Of a DNA stretch of 60,173 nt, positions 9,484 to 18,922 are shown one piece after another (the first letter of the stretch is position 1; each line of letters begins with the position of its first letter). The notes under the pieces are model-generated. The model did no database searches and had not been told where the DNA came from. It was given only the letters and a program-made list of their open reading frames with translations. The position numbers were made by a program, and so were the translations under genes. The stretch is from contig NZ_JAAIVB010000064.1 of assembly GCF_010974945.1 (NCBI RefSeq), positions 1-60,173 of the forward strand, given 5' to 3'. This stretch comes from Noviherbaspirillum galbum (GTDB lineage: Bacteria > Pseudomonadota > Gammaproteobacteria > Burkholderiales > Burkholderiaceae_D).

Positions 9484-10041
9484 TCAACGCGCGCGCCGGT
9501 AGTGCATCGCGACCACGCCGCTGCGGAACGGCGTCGATGAGATCAATTCGAGCCTCCGCGTGCCGGGCAGCCCGCCCGCGTACAGGGTCGGGCCGTGGCC
9601 GGCGACCCTGGGGTGGACAAGCAACTTGTACTCGTCGATCAGATCCAGCCGGTCCAGCTCGGTGGCGAGCTTGCCGCTGCCAAGCAGCACGCCGTCCGGA
9701 GTCGAGTCCTTGAGCTTCTGTACGCCCATGAGCAGGTCCCCGGCGATGTGGTGGCTGTTGGTCCAGGAAAATTTCTTTCGCGTCGCAGACACCACGTACT
9801 TCGGCTTGGTCTCGAGCTTGACCGCCCACTCGCGCATCGACGGCGGCGCCTCCTCGTCGCCGCGGGCGACCGCAGGCCAGTAGCTCTCCATCATCTCGTA
9901 GGTGACGCGGCCCCACAGCATTGCGCCGGCCTCGTCCATGAGGCGGGTGAAGTAGGCGAGGGTCTCGTCGTCGGCGATTCCTTCCTGGTGGTCGACGCAG
10001 CCGTCCAGGGTAAGGTTGATGGAGAAGGTCAGGAGTCCCAT
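9484..10041 (-). CDS. RibD C-terminal / dihydrofolate-reductase-fold protein
   Basis: 185 residues of the RibD_C/DHFR-like superfamily. The N-terminus is LTFSINLTLDGCVDH, a variant of the usual S..SLDG start. LWGRVTYEMMESYWP follows, and VLLGSGKLATELDRLDLIDEY is the NADPH-binding segment. Such stand-alone proteins are common in soil bacteria and their substrates are generally unknown; a reductase on a pterin- or flavin-like substrate is only a guess. The start follows GGGAGAC. Confidence 0.82.
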   Translation of the reverse strand: MGLLTFSINLTLDGCVDHQEGIADDETLAYFTRLMDEAGAMLWGRVTYEMMESYWPAVARGDEEAPPSMREWAVKLETKPKYVVSATRKKFSWTNSHHIAGDLLMGVQKLKDSTPDGVLLGSGKLATELDRLDLIDEYKLLVHPRVAGHGPTLYAGGLPGTRRLELISSTPFRSGVVAMHYRRAR

Positions 10042-10167
10042 GGTGTCTCCCGTTCAAAAAATGACGCTCGCGCCCAGCCGCTCATGAATCAGCGAGCAAC
10101 CGGACGCGAGCGCTTTGGAAGATGACATCCCCGCGAGGCAAGCGCCGCGGGGATCGTCCTCTGGCTC

Positions 10168-11475
10168 TTACTTCAGCTTGTCGAACAGCGCGCGTGCCGC
10201 CTGGTGGCAGAACGGCGGCTCGTAGGTGCCGTGGTAGCTGCCGTAGTAGGTGGCGAACGCGGCCGAGGTCGGGTCGGTCGGCGCCTTGCCTGCGACGCCG
10301 AATGCCGCCTGCACCTGCGCGTCCACGTCAACCGACGACACGTTGGTCAGGCCGCGGCTGTTGAAGTCGGCCTGGGCAACGTCACGATGCACCGCAGGCG
10401 ACACCGTCGGATCGCCCGCGCCGCCGCACAGGATCGTGCGCGCCTTCGGGTTCCATCCCAGCAGGTCGTTCTTCTTGGCATCCAGGTAGAAGCCATTGTT
10501 GGCGTTGGTCTGCACGTCGGTAAGGAACGCCGACTGGAAGACCGCGTCGCGTGCCTCGTTCGGAGTTCCTCCCGGCAGCTTTCCGGACGTCACCAGCGTC
10601 GTATAGGTGAGCGTGGGATTGGGCAGGAGCGATTCGATGTAGTCGGCATACGGCGCCTTGTAGGCCTGCGACGTGCTGGTGTAGACATTGCCATACACCT
10701 TCTGGTAAGACGTCACCAGGAAGGGGACGAAGAACTGGTAGCCGGCGATGGCCTGCGTCAGCTTGAGCGAGCCGGACAGGTTGTACGGACCGGCGAGGTG
10801 GGCGCCGGCGACGACGTTGATTTCGTTCGCATTGTCGCGTTCGATGGCACGCTGCGCCGCGAACGACGAATGGCCGCCCTGGGAGTAGCCGGTCAGCATC
10901 ACCTTGCCCGACAGGTTGACGTTCTGCGAGCCCGCCGCCTTCCGCGCCGCGCGAATGGAGTCGATCACCGAGCTGGCTTCCGATTCGGCGTGCAGGTAAG
11001 GATGATAGGAATAGCCGGACTTGGCATAGCCGAGGTAATCGGTCGCCACCACCGCATAGCCTTGCGCCGCGTACATCGCCGCGAGCAGGAAGGTCTCCGG
11101 ATCGGAGGCGCTGGCCAGGGTGCGCGGCTTCTGCACGTCGGTTCCCTTGGCGTAGGCAACGAGCGGATAGCTGGCATTGGCGCAGGCGCCGGCCGGCACG
11201 AGCAACACGCCGGAAGCGTTGGTCTTTTCGTTGTTGACGCCGACCGTCGCATAGTTCAGGCCGACGACCTGGACGTCGCATTTCGCCTTGCCCGAAATAG
11301 GCTGCAGGCCGCTGGATGCCGTGCCGGAATCGACCTGCGCAGCGGTCAGCGTGCCCAGGATCTGGGGCGTCTCGATCAGCGAGCCGCGGTCATCGCTATT
11401 CCCGCCTCCGCAGCCTGCGAGTAAGAATGCGCTGGCCAGCGTCATGCCTGCGGCATGCTTGAATTCGATCTTCAT
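10168..11475 (-). CDS. Secreted alpha/beta-hydrolase lipoprotein (secretory lipase-like)
   Basis: 435 residues with a lipoprotein signal: MKIEFKHAAGMTLASAFLLA followed by the lipidation Cys22 in LAGC. The mature part is an alpha/beta hydrolase. ATDYLGY is followed by the nucleophile elbow GYSQGG (Ser198), a candidate acid Asp in CGGAGDPTVSP and a candidate His further on. The layout resembles fungal and actinobacterial LIP-type secretory lipases and polyester or aryl esterases. It should act on the cell surface or in the periplasm on an ester of unknown nature. The start follows AAGGAGAC. The neighbouring cupin gene is divergent. Confidence 0.82.
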   Translation of the reverse strand: MKIEFKHAAGMTLASAFLLAGCGGGNSDDRGSLIETPQILGTLTAAQVDSGTASSGLQPISGKAKCDVQVVGLNYATVGVNNEKTNASGVLLVPAGACANASYPLVAYAKGTDVQKPRTLASASDPETFLLAAMYAAQGYAVVATDYLGYAKSGYSYHPYLHAESEASSVIDSIRAARKAAGSQNVNLSGKVMLTGYSQGGHSSFAAQRAIERDNANEINVVAGAHLAGPYNLSGSLKLTQAIAGYQFFVPFLVTSYQKVYGNVYTSTSQAYKAPYADYIESLLPNPTLTYTTLVTSGKLPGGTPNEARDAVFQSAFLTDVQTNANNGFYLDAKKNDLLGWNPKARTILCGGAGDPTVSPAVHRDVAQADFNSRGLTNVSSVDVDAQVQAAFGVAGKAPTDPTSAAFATYYGSYHGTYEPPFCHQAARALFDKLK

Positions 11476-11769
11476 TGGATCTTGTCTCCTTGGTTCTTCT
11501 AGTCATGTTGAGGTAGATGGCAGACCGGGGATCCGCCATCTAAGTTCACTGGTCCTTCAAGTGGAAATCCGCTGCATCGGGCTTGGCCGGCGCAACCATT
11601 GCCTGAAGGACAGCCACTAGAATACACCGTTTGCCGAAGGGATTCAGGGCGGGGAACAACGCCGCAAAAACAGCCGGTCGATGCACCGTGCGGCAAGCGC
11701 CTCCAGGCCGTTGCGTGCCGCGGCAAACCATGCTCTGATCTTTCCTGACCAACCCAAGGACAAGCCGCC

Positions 11770-12168
11770 ATGAACGCCTCTTCCTCGCCCGCACAAACAT
11801 TCACAGTCAGCCACCTCGACGACGCCGAATTCAGGACGGGAGGCTTGCGCAATTATTCCGCCTATCGCGACCTCGGCATCGCGATGGCGACCAGGGGGCT
11901 CGCCACGGCGCACGTCATCCGCATGACCGCGCCATACTCGGAAAGCCTGAGCCAATGGCACCATCACGACGTGCAGTTCCAGCTCATCTACGTGCTCAAG
12001 GGATGGTTCAAGAGCGAGTTCGAAGGCGTGGGCGTACAGACGATGCGCGAGGGGTCATGCTGGATGCAGCCGCCGAACATCCGCCACCGGGTCCTCGGCT
12101 GGTCGGACGATTGCGAATTGCTTGAGATCATCTTGCCGACGGAACATGCCACGGTGGTTGACGGCTGA
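11770..12168 (+). CDS. Small cupin protein
   Basis: 132 residues, single cupin domain. QWHHHDVQFQLIYVLKG supplies the metal-binding His residues, and EGSCWMQPPNIRHRVLG the second motif. Function is unknown; similar small cupins near catabolic genes are thought to be sensors or isomerases. It is convergent with the ABC operon to its right, whose terminator lies 20 bases beyond its stop. The start follows AAGGACAAG. Confidence 0.8.
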   Translation: MNASSSPAQTFTVSHLDDAEFRTGGLRNYSAYRDLGIAMATRGLATAHVIRMTAPYSESLSQWHHHDVQFQLIYVLKGWFKSEFEGVGVQTMREGSCWMQPPNIRHRVLGWSDDCELLEIILPTEHATVVDG

Positions 12169-12188
12169 CGAGGCAGGCAGCTCACCAT

Positions 12189-12221
12189 AAAAAAAGGTGG
12201 GCGCCGCAAGCGGTACCCACC
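12189..12221 (-). terminator. Rho-independent terminator of the liv-type operon
   Basis: The hairpin at 12196-12221 has arms GGTGGG and CCCACC plus an inner CCG/CGG. On the minus strand it is followed by seven T. It lies 46 bases past the stop of the substrate-binding-protein gene, the last gene of the leftward operon. Confidence 0.8.
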
Positions 12222-12266
12222 TCAAGCCCTCGGGGGAGACAACCGGGTTAGTTGCAGCGCAATATC

Positions 12267-13442
12267 TTACTTGGTCGGGTCCTTCGCATCGACGAACTTG
12301 TCGAACTCGATGTTGTAAGGCTGGCCGTTGACCATCTTCACTTCGCGCACGTACACCGTCTGGACCGGATCGCGGGTCTGCGCATCGATCATGACGGGGC
12401 CGCGCGGGCTGTCGATCTTCATGCCTTTCAGGATTTCCATCGCCTTGTCGCCGTCGATCTTGCCGTTCAGCTGCCTGGCCACGCGATAGATCGCGTCCAT
12501 GCCGTCATAGCCCGCAACCGCCATGAAATTGGGACGGCCGGCATTGGGATTGGCCTTCGCGAACTGGGCGAGGAAGTTCTTGTTTTCCACGGACTCGTGG
12601 GCCGCGGAGTAATGGAAGGTGGTAATGACACCCTGCGTGGCATTTCCCATCGCCGGCAGGACGTAGTCATCGGTCAGGTCGCCGGTGCCGATCACCTTCA
12701 CGCCCGCCTGCGCGAGGCCGCGCTCGCGATAGCTCTTCATGAAGCCGATGGCCTGTTCGCCCGCGGGAACGAACACGAACACCGCATCGGGCTTGGCGTC
12801 CTTGATGCGCTGGACGAAAGGGGCGAACTCTGGATTGTTCAGCGGCACGCGCACCGATTCCAGCACCTGTCCGCCGGCGGAGGTATAGCTTTGCTTGAAT
12901 GCCGATTCCGCGTCGATGCCGGGACCATAATCGGTCACCAGGGTCACGACCTTCTTGATGCCGTTCTTGAAGGCCCACGGGCCCATCGGCGCGGCAAGCT
13001 GGGGCAAGGTATGCGAGACCCGCGCGATATAGACCGACTTGGTCGTGATCGCCGACGTGGCGGCGTTCATGATGATCATCGGCTTCTTCGCCTGCTGCGC
13101 GATGGGGGCCACGGCCATGGCTTCCGGCGTCAGGCCGAAGCCCGCGAGGAAATCCACCTTGTCGCGCACCACGAGTTCCTGGGCGAGGCGCTTGGCCACG
13201 TCCGGCTGCGGGCCGGTGGTGTCCTTCTTGATGATCTCGATCTTCTTGCCGGCGACCGAGTCGCCATTCTGCGCCATGTACGCCTTGATGCCGCCCTCGA
13301 TCATTTCGCCGTGGTTGGCAAACGGTCCCGAGAACGGCGCGATCACGCCGACCTTGATGGTTTCCTGCGCGTAGGCGCCGAATGCGCTAAAGCCGATTGC
13401 GCCGGCGGTAGCGATGCTGCTGAACAGGCGATGAAAATGCAT
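12267..13442 (-). CDS. Branched-chain-type ABC transporter substrate-binding protein
   Basis: 391 residues from ATG 13442, which has a GGAGAG site; a further upstream in-frame ATG would spoil the signal peptide. The signal peptide ends at GAYA before QETIKVGVIAPFSGPFANHG, the classic start of periplasmic-binding-fold type I proteins (LivJ family). Last gene of the transporter operon. In such clusters LivJ-type proteins often bind aromatic acids or amides rather than leucine. Because the operon continues from the porin/gallate side on the same strand, an aromatic ligand is plausible but unproven. Confidence 0.9.
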   Translation of the reverse strand: MHFHRLFSSIATAGAIGFSAFGAYAQETIKVGVIAPFSGPFANHGEMIEGGIKAYMAQNGDSVAGKKIEIIKKDTTGPQPDVAKRLAQELVVRDKVDFLAGFGLTPEAMAVAPIAQQAKKPMIIMNAATSAITTKSVYIARVSHTLPQLAAPMGPWAFKNGIKKVVTLVTDYGPGIDAESAFKQSYTSAGGQVLESVRVPLNNPEFAPFVQRIKDAKPDAVFVFVPAGEQAIGFMKSYRERGLAQAGVKVIGTGDLTDDYVLPAMGNATQGVITTFHYSAAHESVENKNFLAQFAKANPNAGRPNFMAVAGYDGMDAIYRVARQLNGKIDGDKAMEILKGMKIDSPRGPVMIDAQTRDPVQTVYVREVKMVNGQPYNIEFDKFVDAKDPTK

Positions 13443-13480
13443 GCTTATCTCTCCATGGGATGGTGAAGTTGAAACCTCGT

Positions 13481-14185
13481 TCATGCGGCGACGGCCACCA
13501 ACCGGTCGAGGGTGTCCCGGTCATCGAGCAGGCTGCCGCTGTCCGAGGCGTGCACCACGCGGCCGCGATCGAGCACGATGGCCCGTCCGGTCAGCGACAG
13601 GGCGAGGCGCGCGTGCTGCTCCACCACGATGACCGACATGCCGGTGTCGGAGACCAGCCGACGGATCACGCGCGCCAGTTCCTGGACGATGATGGGCGCA
13701 AGGCCTTCCATCGGCTCGTCGAGCAGCAGCAGGCGCGGATTGGTCATCAGCGCGCGGCCGATGGCCAGCATCTGCTGTTCGCCGCCGGACAGCTGGTTGC
13801 CCATGTTGGCGCGCCGTTCCTGCAGGCGGGGAAAGGCCTGGTACACCTTGTTCAAGTCCCACTCGCCCGGACGCGCCACCACCGTCAGGTGCTCTTCCAC
13901 CGTCAGGGAAGGAAACATGTAGCGTTCCTGGGGCACCCAGCCGAGCCCCGCATGAGCGCGGCGGTGGGTCTGCATGCGGGAGATGTCGTTGCCGCACCAG
14001 CGTATGGCACCGCCATGCAGCTCGGTCAGGCCCATCAGCGTCACCAGCAAGGTGGTCTTTCCAACGCCATTGCGGCCCAGCAGCGCCAGGCTATCCCCTT
14101 CCTGCATGTCCAGCGAAATACCGTCGAGGATCACCGATTCCCCATAGCCGGCGCGGACGTTCTCGAGCGCGAGCAATTCAGGCAT
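13481..14185 (-). CDS. livF: ABC transporter ATP-binding protein, LivF type
   Basis: 234 residues. Walker A GRNGVGKTT (about 38-46), signature LSGGEQQ and Walker B LLLLDEPMEGLAP. The E-G-L-A-P ending after Walker B is typical of LivF. It energises import through the two adjacent permeases. It overlaps the upstream livG by eight bases, implying translational coupling. Confidence 0.93.
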   Translation of the reverse strand: MPELLALENVRAGYGESVILDGISLDMQEGDSLALLGRNGVGKTTLLVTLMGLTELHGGAIRWCGNDISRMQTHRRAHAGLGWVPQERYMFPSLTVEEHLTVVARPGEWDLNKVYQAFPRLQERRANMGNQLSGGEQQMLAIGRALMTNPRLLLLDEPMEGLAPIIVQELARVIRRLVSDTGMSVIVVEQHARLALSLTGRAIVLDRGRVVHASDSGSLLDDRDTLDRLVAVAA

Positions 14186-14942
14186 GTTCCGCCTCCCCCA
14201 GATAGACTTCCTTGACGCGCGGATCGGCGGCGATCTCGTCCGGCGTGCCTTCCGTCAGCACCGCGCCCGCGACCAGCACCGTGATGCGCTCGGCGAAGCG
14301 GAATACGAGTCCCATGTCGTGCTCGATGAAGAGAATGGTCACGTCGCGCGGCAGGCGCGCAATCACATTGAACAGCTCGGCACTTTCGGCTTGCGGGATG
14401 CCGGCTGCCGGTTCGTCGAGCAGCAACACCTTGGGCTTGGTAGCCAGGGCGAGGGCAATCTCCACCAGCCTTTGCTTGCCATAGGGCAGATTGCGGCTGA
14501 TGACATTGGCGTCACGATCCAGCTTCAGCATTGCGAGCAGCGACATGGCTTCAGACACCTCTTCGCGCTGCCTTGAAACAGTCCTGTGCCAGACATATTG
14601 CAAGCCCTTGCGTTCGCAGATCGCAAGCATCACCGACTCGAGCACCGTGAGGCCGGCAAACAAAGTATTGATCTGGAATGTGCGCGTCATGCCGCGCTTG
14701 ACGCGTTCATGCTGCGACATGCTGGTGATGTCGGCGCCATCAAGGAAGACCTTGCCTTTGGAAGGCAGGAAGCCGCCGGTCAGCAGGTTGATGAATGTCG
14801 TCTTGCCAGCCCCGTTCGGGCCGATGAGGGCGTGACGCGCGCCTTGCGGGAAGGACAGGCTGACGTTGCTGTTGGCGACGAAACCGCCCCATTGCTTGGT
14901 CAGTCCTTCGGTGCGCAGCAAAGCGTCGTGATGCTGGTTCAT
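14178..14942 (-). CDS. livG: ABC transporter ATP-binding protein, LivG type
   Basis: 254 residues. Walker A GPNGAGKTT, the LivG-type insert after the Q-loop region (FQINTLFAGLTVLESVMLAI), and Walker B VLLLDEPAAGIP. The usual LSxGxQ signature is replaced by LPYGKQR, a known LivG variant. It overlaps the livM-type gene by four bases and the livF gene by eight. Confidence 0.92.
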   Translation of the reverse strand: MNQHHDALLRTEGLTKQWGGFVANSNVSLSFPQGARHALIGPNGAGKTTFINLLTGGFLPSKGKVFLDGADITSMSQHERVKRGMTRTFQINTLFAGLTVLESVMLAICERKGLQYVWHRTVSRQREEVSEAMSLLAMLKLDRDANVISRNLPYGKQRLVEIALALATKPKVLLLDEPAAGIPQAESAELFNVIARLPRDVTILFIEHDMGLVFRFAERITVLVAGAVLTEGTPDEIAADPRVKEVYLGEAEHA

Positions 14943-15973
14943 CCTAAGCTCCTTTTCGATGCGGCCACGCCCCGTGTCCTATCGCGCAAACTTTCGAGTC
15001 CGCCCAGCACGCCGCCGCGCGCGAACAGCACGATGATCACCAGCAGCAGGCCCAGCCAGAATTGCCAGTAGGCTGGATTGAGATTGGCGACGAAGTTTTG
15101 CGCAACCATGAAGATCGCCGCGCCCAGCAACGCGCCGTAGAGGCGACCGGTGCCGCCGAGGACCAGCATGATGACGAGTTCGGCGGAACGCGGAAATCCG
15201 AGGCTGTCGAGTCCCACGAACTGCGTGACCTGGGCGAGCAGCGCGCCCGCCACGCCGGCAATGGCCGCGCCAAGCGTGTACACGCACGTCAGGCGCCAGG
15301 ACACGTTCGCGCCGATGGCCGGCATGCGGCGTCCGCCTTCGAGGATGCCGCGCAAAGACAGCCCGAAGGGCGAGCGCACCACGCGGCGCATCAGCACGAA
15401 CAGGAGAAAAAGCACGCCGAAGCTGTACCAGAACGCCACCCTTCCCTCAAGATCGAATTCGAAGGCGCCGAACAGCTTGCCGACGTTCATGCCCGACAGG
15501 CCGTCCACACCTCCTGTCAGGAAAGCCGCCTTGTTTGCGGCCTCGTAGAGCATGAGTCCGATGCCCAGCGTGACCATCAACCGCGTAAGGTCTTGTCCGC
15601 GCACCACCAGGAAGCTGACGGCGAAGCCGAAGGCGGCGGCGACCGCGGCGCCGGCTAGCATGCCGCTGATGGGCTCGCCCCATCCATGTACCGACAGCAG
15701 GCCGGCGGTATAGGCGCCCAGCCCGAAAAACGCCGCATGCCCCAGCGACACGATGCCGGCATAACCCAGGATGAGATCGAGCGACATGGCGAACAGGCCG
15801 GCGATCATCACCTGGCTGGCAAGCACCAGGTAACCGGGAAAGAGAAAGTAGCTGGCAAGCGGCAAGAGCCAGAATGCGATTTCAAGCGGATGCCAGCGGT
15901 CGCGCGGCAAGGCAATGGACGTGTCGGCGGGCATGGCGTCATTCGGCATGAGGGTGAGGGAATCCGGTTTCAT
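14939..15973 (-). CDS. livM: ABC transporter permease, LivM type
   Basis: 344 residues with about nine to ten membrane segments. The family motif GYAGIVSLGHAAFFGLGAYT lies near residues 69-88, and a conserved loop reads GLSLRGILEGGRRMPAIG. It forms the channel together with the LivH-type permease. It overlaps both neighbours by ATGA-type junctions. Confidence 0.92.
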   Translation of the reverse strand: MKPDSLTLMPNDAMPADTSIALPRDRWHPLEIAFWLLPLASYFLFPGYLVLASQVMIAGLFAMSLDLILGYAGIVSLGHAAFFGLGAYTAGLLSVHGWGEPISGMLAGAAVAAAFGFAVSFLVVRGQDLTRLMVTLGIGLMLYEAANKAAFLTGGVDGLSGMNVGKLFGAFEFDLEGRVAFWYSFGVLFLLFVLMRRVVRSPFGLSLRGILEGGRRMPAIGANVSWRLTCVYTLGAAIAGVAGALLAQVTQFVGLDSLGFPRSAELVIMLVLGGTGRLYGALLGAAIFMVAQNFVANLNPAYWQFWLGLLLVIIVLFARGGVLGGLESLRDRTRGVAASKRSLG

Positions 15974-16836
15974 GCCCGCCTCCCGAGCAGGCCGGTCGGA
16001 AACAGCATCAGCAGCGCGACCATGAGCGCATAGATCACGAAGGCGCCCGTTTCCGGCACATAGTATTTGCCGGCCACGTCGAATACGCCGAGGATCATGG
16101 CGGCGATCAGCGGACCCTTGATGGTGCCGGCGCCACCGACATTGACCACGAGCAGGAAGTAGACCATGTACTTGATGGGAAACGTCGGATCGAGTCCGAG
16201 CACGTCGATTCCCAGCCCGCCGCCCAGGCCGGCCAGGCCGGAGCCCAGCGCAAACGTCAGGCTGAACACCCGGCTAACGTTGATGCCGAGGCCGGCCGAG
16301 GCTTTCTGGTTGTCGACCGAGGCCCGGATCTGCGCGCCGAAGCGGGTACGCTCCAGCAATCCGCCGATCGCGAGCGTGACGGCGACGACGACGCCGATCA
16401 GGAAAAGCCGGTACGCGCCGAGATCCATGCCGAGGACCTCGACTTGACCGCGCAGGAATTCCGGCAGGTGGACAGGCTGCTGCGACGGCCCCCACACGTA
16501 CGAGGCTGCGGCAACCGCCATGAAGGCCAGCCCGATGGAGAACAGCACCTGGTCGAGATGCGTCGCCTTGTAGAGCCTGCAGTAGAGGGTGCGCTCGAGC
16601 GCGAAGCCGAGCACCGCGCTCGCGATGAAGGCCAGCGGCAACGATGCGAGAAAAGGCAGGCCGAGCCGGTTCATCACCACCACGCTGACATAGCCGCCCG
16701 CCATGGCGAATGCGCCATGGGCAAGGTTGACGAAATTCATCAGGCCCATCGTGACGGACAGCCCGACGCTGATCAGGAACAGCAGGCTGCCATACGCGAC
16801 GCCATCGAACAGGACACCGATGGCGCTCGTCAGCAT
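15970..16836 (-). CDS. livH: ABC transporter permease, LivH type
   Basis: 288 residues from ATG 16836, preferred because GGAGG sits five bases upstream and the length matches the family. The open frame extends to 17034 with a non-membrane leader. Motif MGLMNFVNLAHGAFAMAGGY is characteristic of LivH. First gene of the five-gene transporter operon, followed by livM, livG, livF and the binding protein. Confidence 0.92.
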   Translation of the reverse strand: MLTSAIGVLFDGVAYGSLLFLISVGLSVTMGLMNFVNLAHGAFAMAGGYVSVVVMNRLGLPFLASLPLAFIASAVLGFALERTLYCRLYKATHLDQVLFSIGLAFMAVAAASYVWGPSQQPVHLPEFLRGQVEVLGMDLGAYRLFLIGVVVAVTLAIGGLLERTRFGAQIRASVDNQKASAGLGINVSRVFSLTFALGSGLAGLGGGLGIDVLGLDPTFPIKYMVYFLLVVNVGGAGTIKGPLIAAMILGVFDVAGKYYVPETGAFVIYALMVALLMLFPTGLLGRRA

Positions 16837-17055
16837 GGCTGCCTCCATGTCCGTGCGGCGCATGGCCGGAAGGCCACCGAGGGGTGATGCATGATCCGTC
16901 TCCTTTGTCTTGTTCGAAGGCACGCGGCTTGAAAACCTGCGGCGCCATGCAAGTATCGAGCGGGACCGGAACGCGAGGGTTGCATTGTCGGGATGCCAGC
17001 GTTCCAATTTGCTTATCGAAAACTGAAAGCACATGGAAGCATCGGCTTTTTGCGC

Positions 17056-17505
17056 TTACTTCGCGCGGTAGACGCCCGCGCCGACGATGTAGCCGTCCAT
17101 CCGTTCGACATAAGAGGACTTGGGCATGATGGTCTTGGTGGCGGGATTGAGGAACTTGTAATTGATCCAGCCATTGCCCTTCGATTTGGCAAGTTCAATC
17201 ATCTCGCGGTTGAACTTCTTGCCTTCGACATCGTGCATGTCGATCATGTCCTTGCCATTGAGCTTGGGGTTCGTCGCGTGGCAGATCATCTTGCCATTGA
17301 GGTCATGGACATAAACGTAAAGCTCACCCTGGATGAATCCACCCGTTGGATCCGCGAACTGCCGGCAGGCCGGCTCCATGCCGCTCTGCTTCGCCTGCGC
17401 GATCGCTTTCTTCACCAGCTTGACGACATCGTCGTCGGTCGGCGCCTGCGCATGCGCGTTGACACCGGCCAGCAGGAACAGCGCTGCCAAAATTGATTTG
17501 TTCAT
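17056..17505 (-). CDS. Periplasmic single-Cache-domain protein
   Basis: 149 residues from ATG 17505 (GAGAGGG site). The signal peptide MNKSILAALFLLAGVNAHAQ is followed by one small Cache-type domain: the FIQGELYVYVHDLNGKMICH strand pair, then KKFNREMIELAKSKGNGWIN. Cache domains bind small ligands in chemoreceptors; here the domain is alone with no kinase or receptor attached. It may act as a soluble ligand binder for the adjacent transporter. It lies between the porin and the liv operon on the same strand, but a terminator precedes it. Confidence 0.8.
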   Translation of the reverse strand: MNKSILAALFLLAGVNAHAQAPTDDDVVKLVKKAIAQAKQSGMEPACRQFADPTGGFIQGELYVYVHDLNGKMICHATNPKLNGKDMIDMHDVEGKKFNREMIELAKSKGNGWINYKFLNPATKTIMPKSSYVERMDGYIVGAGVYRAK

Positions 17506-17621
17506 CGTCCCTCTCCCATGCTCGGACCGCGGACATGATTGGATTGCCGGCAGCCGCATGCGTGAATGTTGTAATGTGGTCGTCGTCGCCGGCCGGGCAT
17601 GCATGGCCCGGCCATAGGCGC

Positions 17622-17643
17622 AAAAGCCAAGGACGTCTTGGCT
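17622..17643 (-). terminator. Terminator downstream of the porin gene
   Basis: AGCCAAG and CTTGGCT arms (17625-17643) with a five-base loop, followed on the minus strand by TTTT. It starts eight bases past the porin stop. A second perfect 8-bp inverted repeat (GGCCGGGC/GCCCGGCC) lies just beyond, at about 17591-17613. Confidence 0.75.
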
Positions 17644-17650
17644 CCGGATG

Positions 17651-18751
17651 TCAGAATGCGTGCTTGATGCCGGTGATCAGGCCGGTCTGCGACAGTCCGG
17701 CGCCGACGGAACCGCCGGCGGACAAGGCAACCGCAGCGGTGCCGCCATTGTTGATGCGGCCGACCGCCACATAGCCGGAGGTGCGTTTGGAGAAGTCATA
17801 GATTCCACGCAGCAGAAGCTGGGTGGAATCATTCGGGCTGTCACGATAGTCCAGCTTGGCGAGCTGGCCGTCGATCGTCACCTGGGGAGTCAGGCGGTAT
17901 GCCGCGCCAACATAGTAGAGGTTGCTGCGCGGGGTGGTGGCGCTGCCTTCGTTGTTGCGCGCAACCACGCCTCCGCCCACTTTCCAGCTGGCGAACTTGG
18001 CGTAGCCTGCCACGTGCAGGCGGCTGTCGCTGCGGTCTGCGCTGTTGATGCCGCCGGAGGCGTTGGGACCGCCGTTCAGGCGGCCATAGGCTGCCACCGC
18101 GCCCCAGGACGGCGCGTCGTAGCGCAGCATGGTGGACCACTCGCGGCATTCACGGCTGTTGGTGGCGCTTTCGCCTGGGCAGTTTGTGCCCGCGGGGCCG
18201 CCCGCCGCGGAGGTGTCGCGTCCCAGGCTGTACGTCGCCCCGACGGTGAAGCCGTTGAACGTGCCCTTGTAGGCAATGGAGTTGTCGCTGCGGCCGTTGG
18301 GAATCGCCGCGTCCAGCGAGCCCAGTCCATACTGCGACGGTCCGAAGATGTCGACGTCGAAGGACGACAGGTAGATCATATTGTAGTTGCGGCCGAGGGT
18401 CAGCTGGCCGTAGGGGCTGGACAGGCCTACCCATGCCTGGCGGCCGAACAGGCGTCCGCCCTGGCCAAGGCTGCCGGTATCGGGCGTGAAGCCGTTTTCC
18501 AGCGTGAAGATGGCCGACATGCCGCCACCGAGGTCTTCGCTGCCCTTGAACCCGATGCGCGATGGGAACATGCCGCCGCCCAGGCTGGGCATGCGCCACA
18601 GGCTGTCGCCCGTCGCGTTGGAATTGGTGTAGTACTCGACCGCGGCATCCATGATGCCGTAGACGTTCACCGACGTCTGCGCGTTGGCGATCCCCATCAA
18701 GGACATCGCTGCCAGCGCAGCACCCGCGGCCAAGGCCTTTTTCGTTTTCAT
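17651..18751 (-). CDS. Gram-negative porin (possible gallate uptake porin)
   Basis: 366 residues from ATG 18751 (GAGGAG site). The signal peptide ends at ANAQ. The start SVNVYGIMDAAVEYY and the final aromatic residue (KHAF) are typical of betaproteobacterial OmpC-like trimeric porins. It contains the GFKGSEDLGGGMSAIFTLE family motif. Pseudomonas putida has a porin in its galTAP operon; this gene has the same position after a gallate transporter and dioxygenase but belongs to a different porin family. A role in gallate entry is therefore inference. Confidence 0.88.
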   Translation of the reverse strand: MKTKKALAAGAALAAMSLMGIANAQTSVNVYGIMDAAVEYYTNSNATGDSLWRMPSLGGGMFPSRIGFKGSEDLGGGMSAIFTLENGFTPDTGSLGQGGRLFGRQAWVGLSSPYGQLTLGRNYNMIYLSSFDVDIFGPSQYGLGSLDAAIPNGRSDNSIAYKGTFNGFTVGATYSLGRDTSAAGGPAGTNCPGESATNSRECREWSTMLRYDAPSWGAVAAYGRLNGGPNASGGINSADRSDSRLHVAGYAKFASWKVGGGVVARNNEGSATTPRSNLYYVGAAYRLTPQVTIDGQLAKLDYRDSPNDSTQLLLRGIYDFSKRTSGYVAVGRINNGGTAAVALSAGGSVGAGLSQTGLITGIKHAF

Positions 18752-18922
18752 TGCTCTCTCCTCAAAAAAATCGGTACTGCGAACCGTCCGCACTTCGGAG
18801 TCCTGGGCCCGGGGCAAGCGCGTCCGCCGGGCAAGACTTCCCCCTGCCCGCATGCCGCAGGCAATCCTCGACGCGCGCGCCATTGCCGGCGCGCGTCCCG
18901 CGCAATTCGTGTTGGTTTTTGC

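Noticed and set aside
12252-13466. 404-codon plus-strand open frame
   Set aside because: Antisense shadow of the ABC binding-protein gene; composition is typical of complement frames in GC-rich DNA.
18869-18897. Terminator between galA and the porin
   Set aside because: An ACGCGCGC/GCGCGCGT hairpin exists but no T run follows on the minus strand; not enough to call a terminator.
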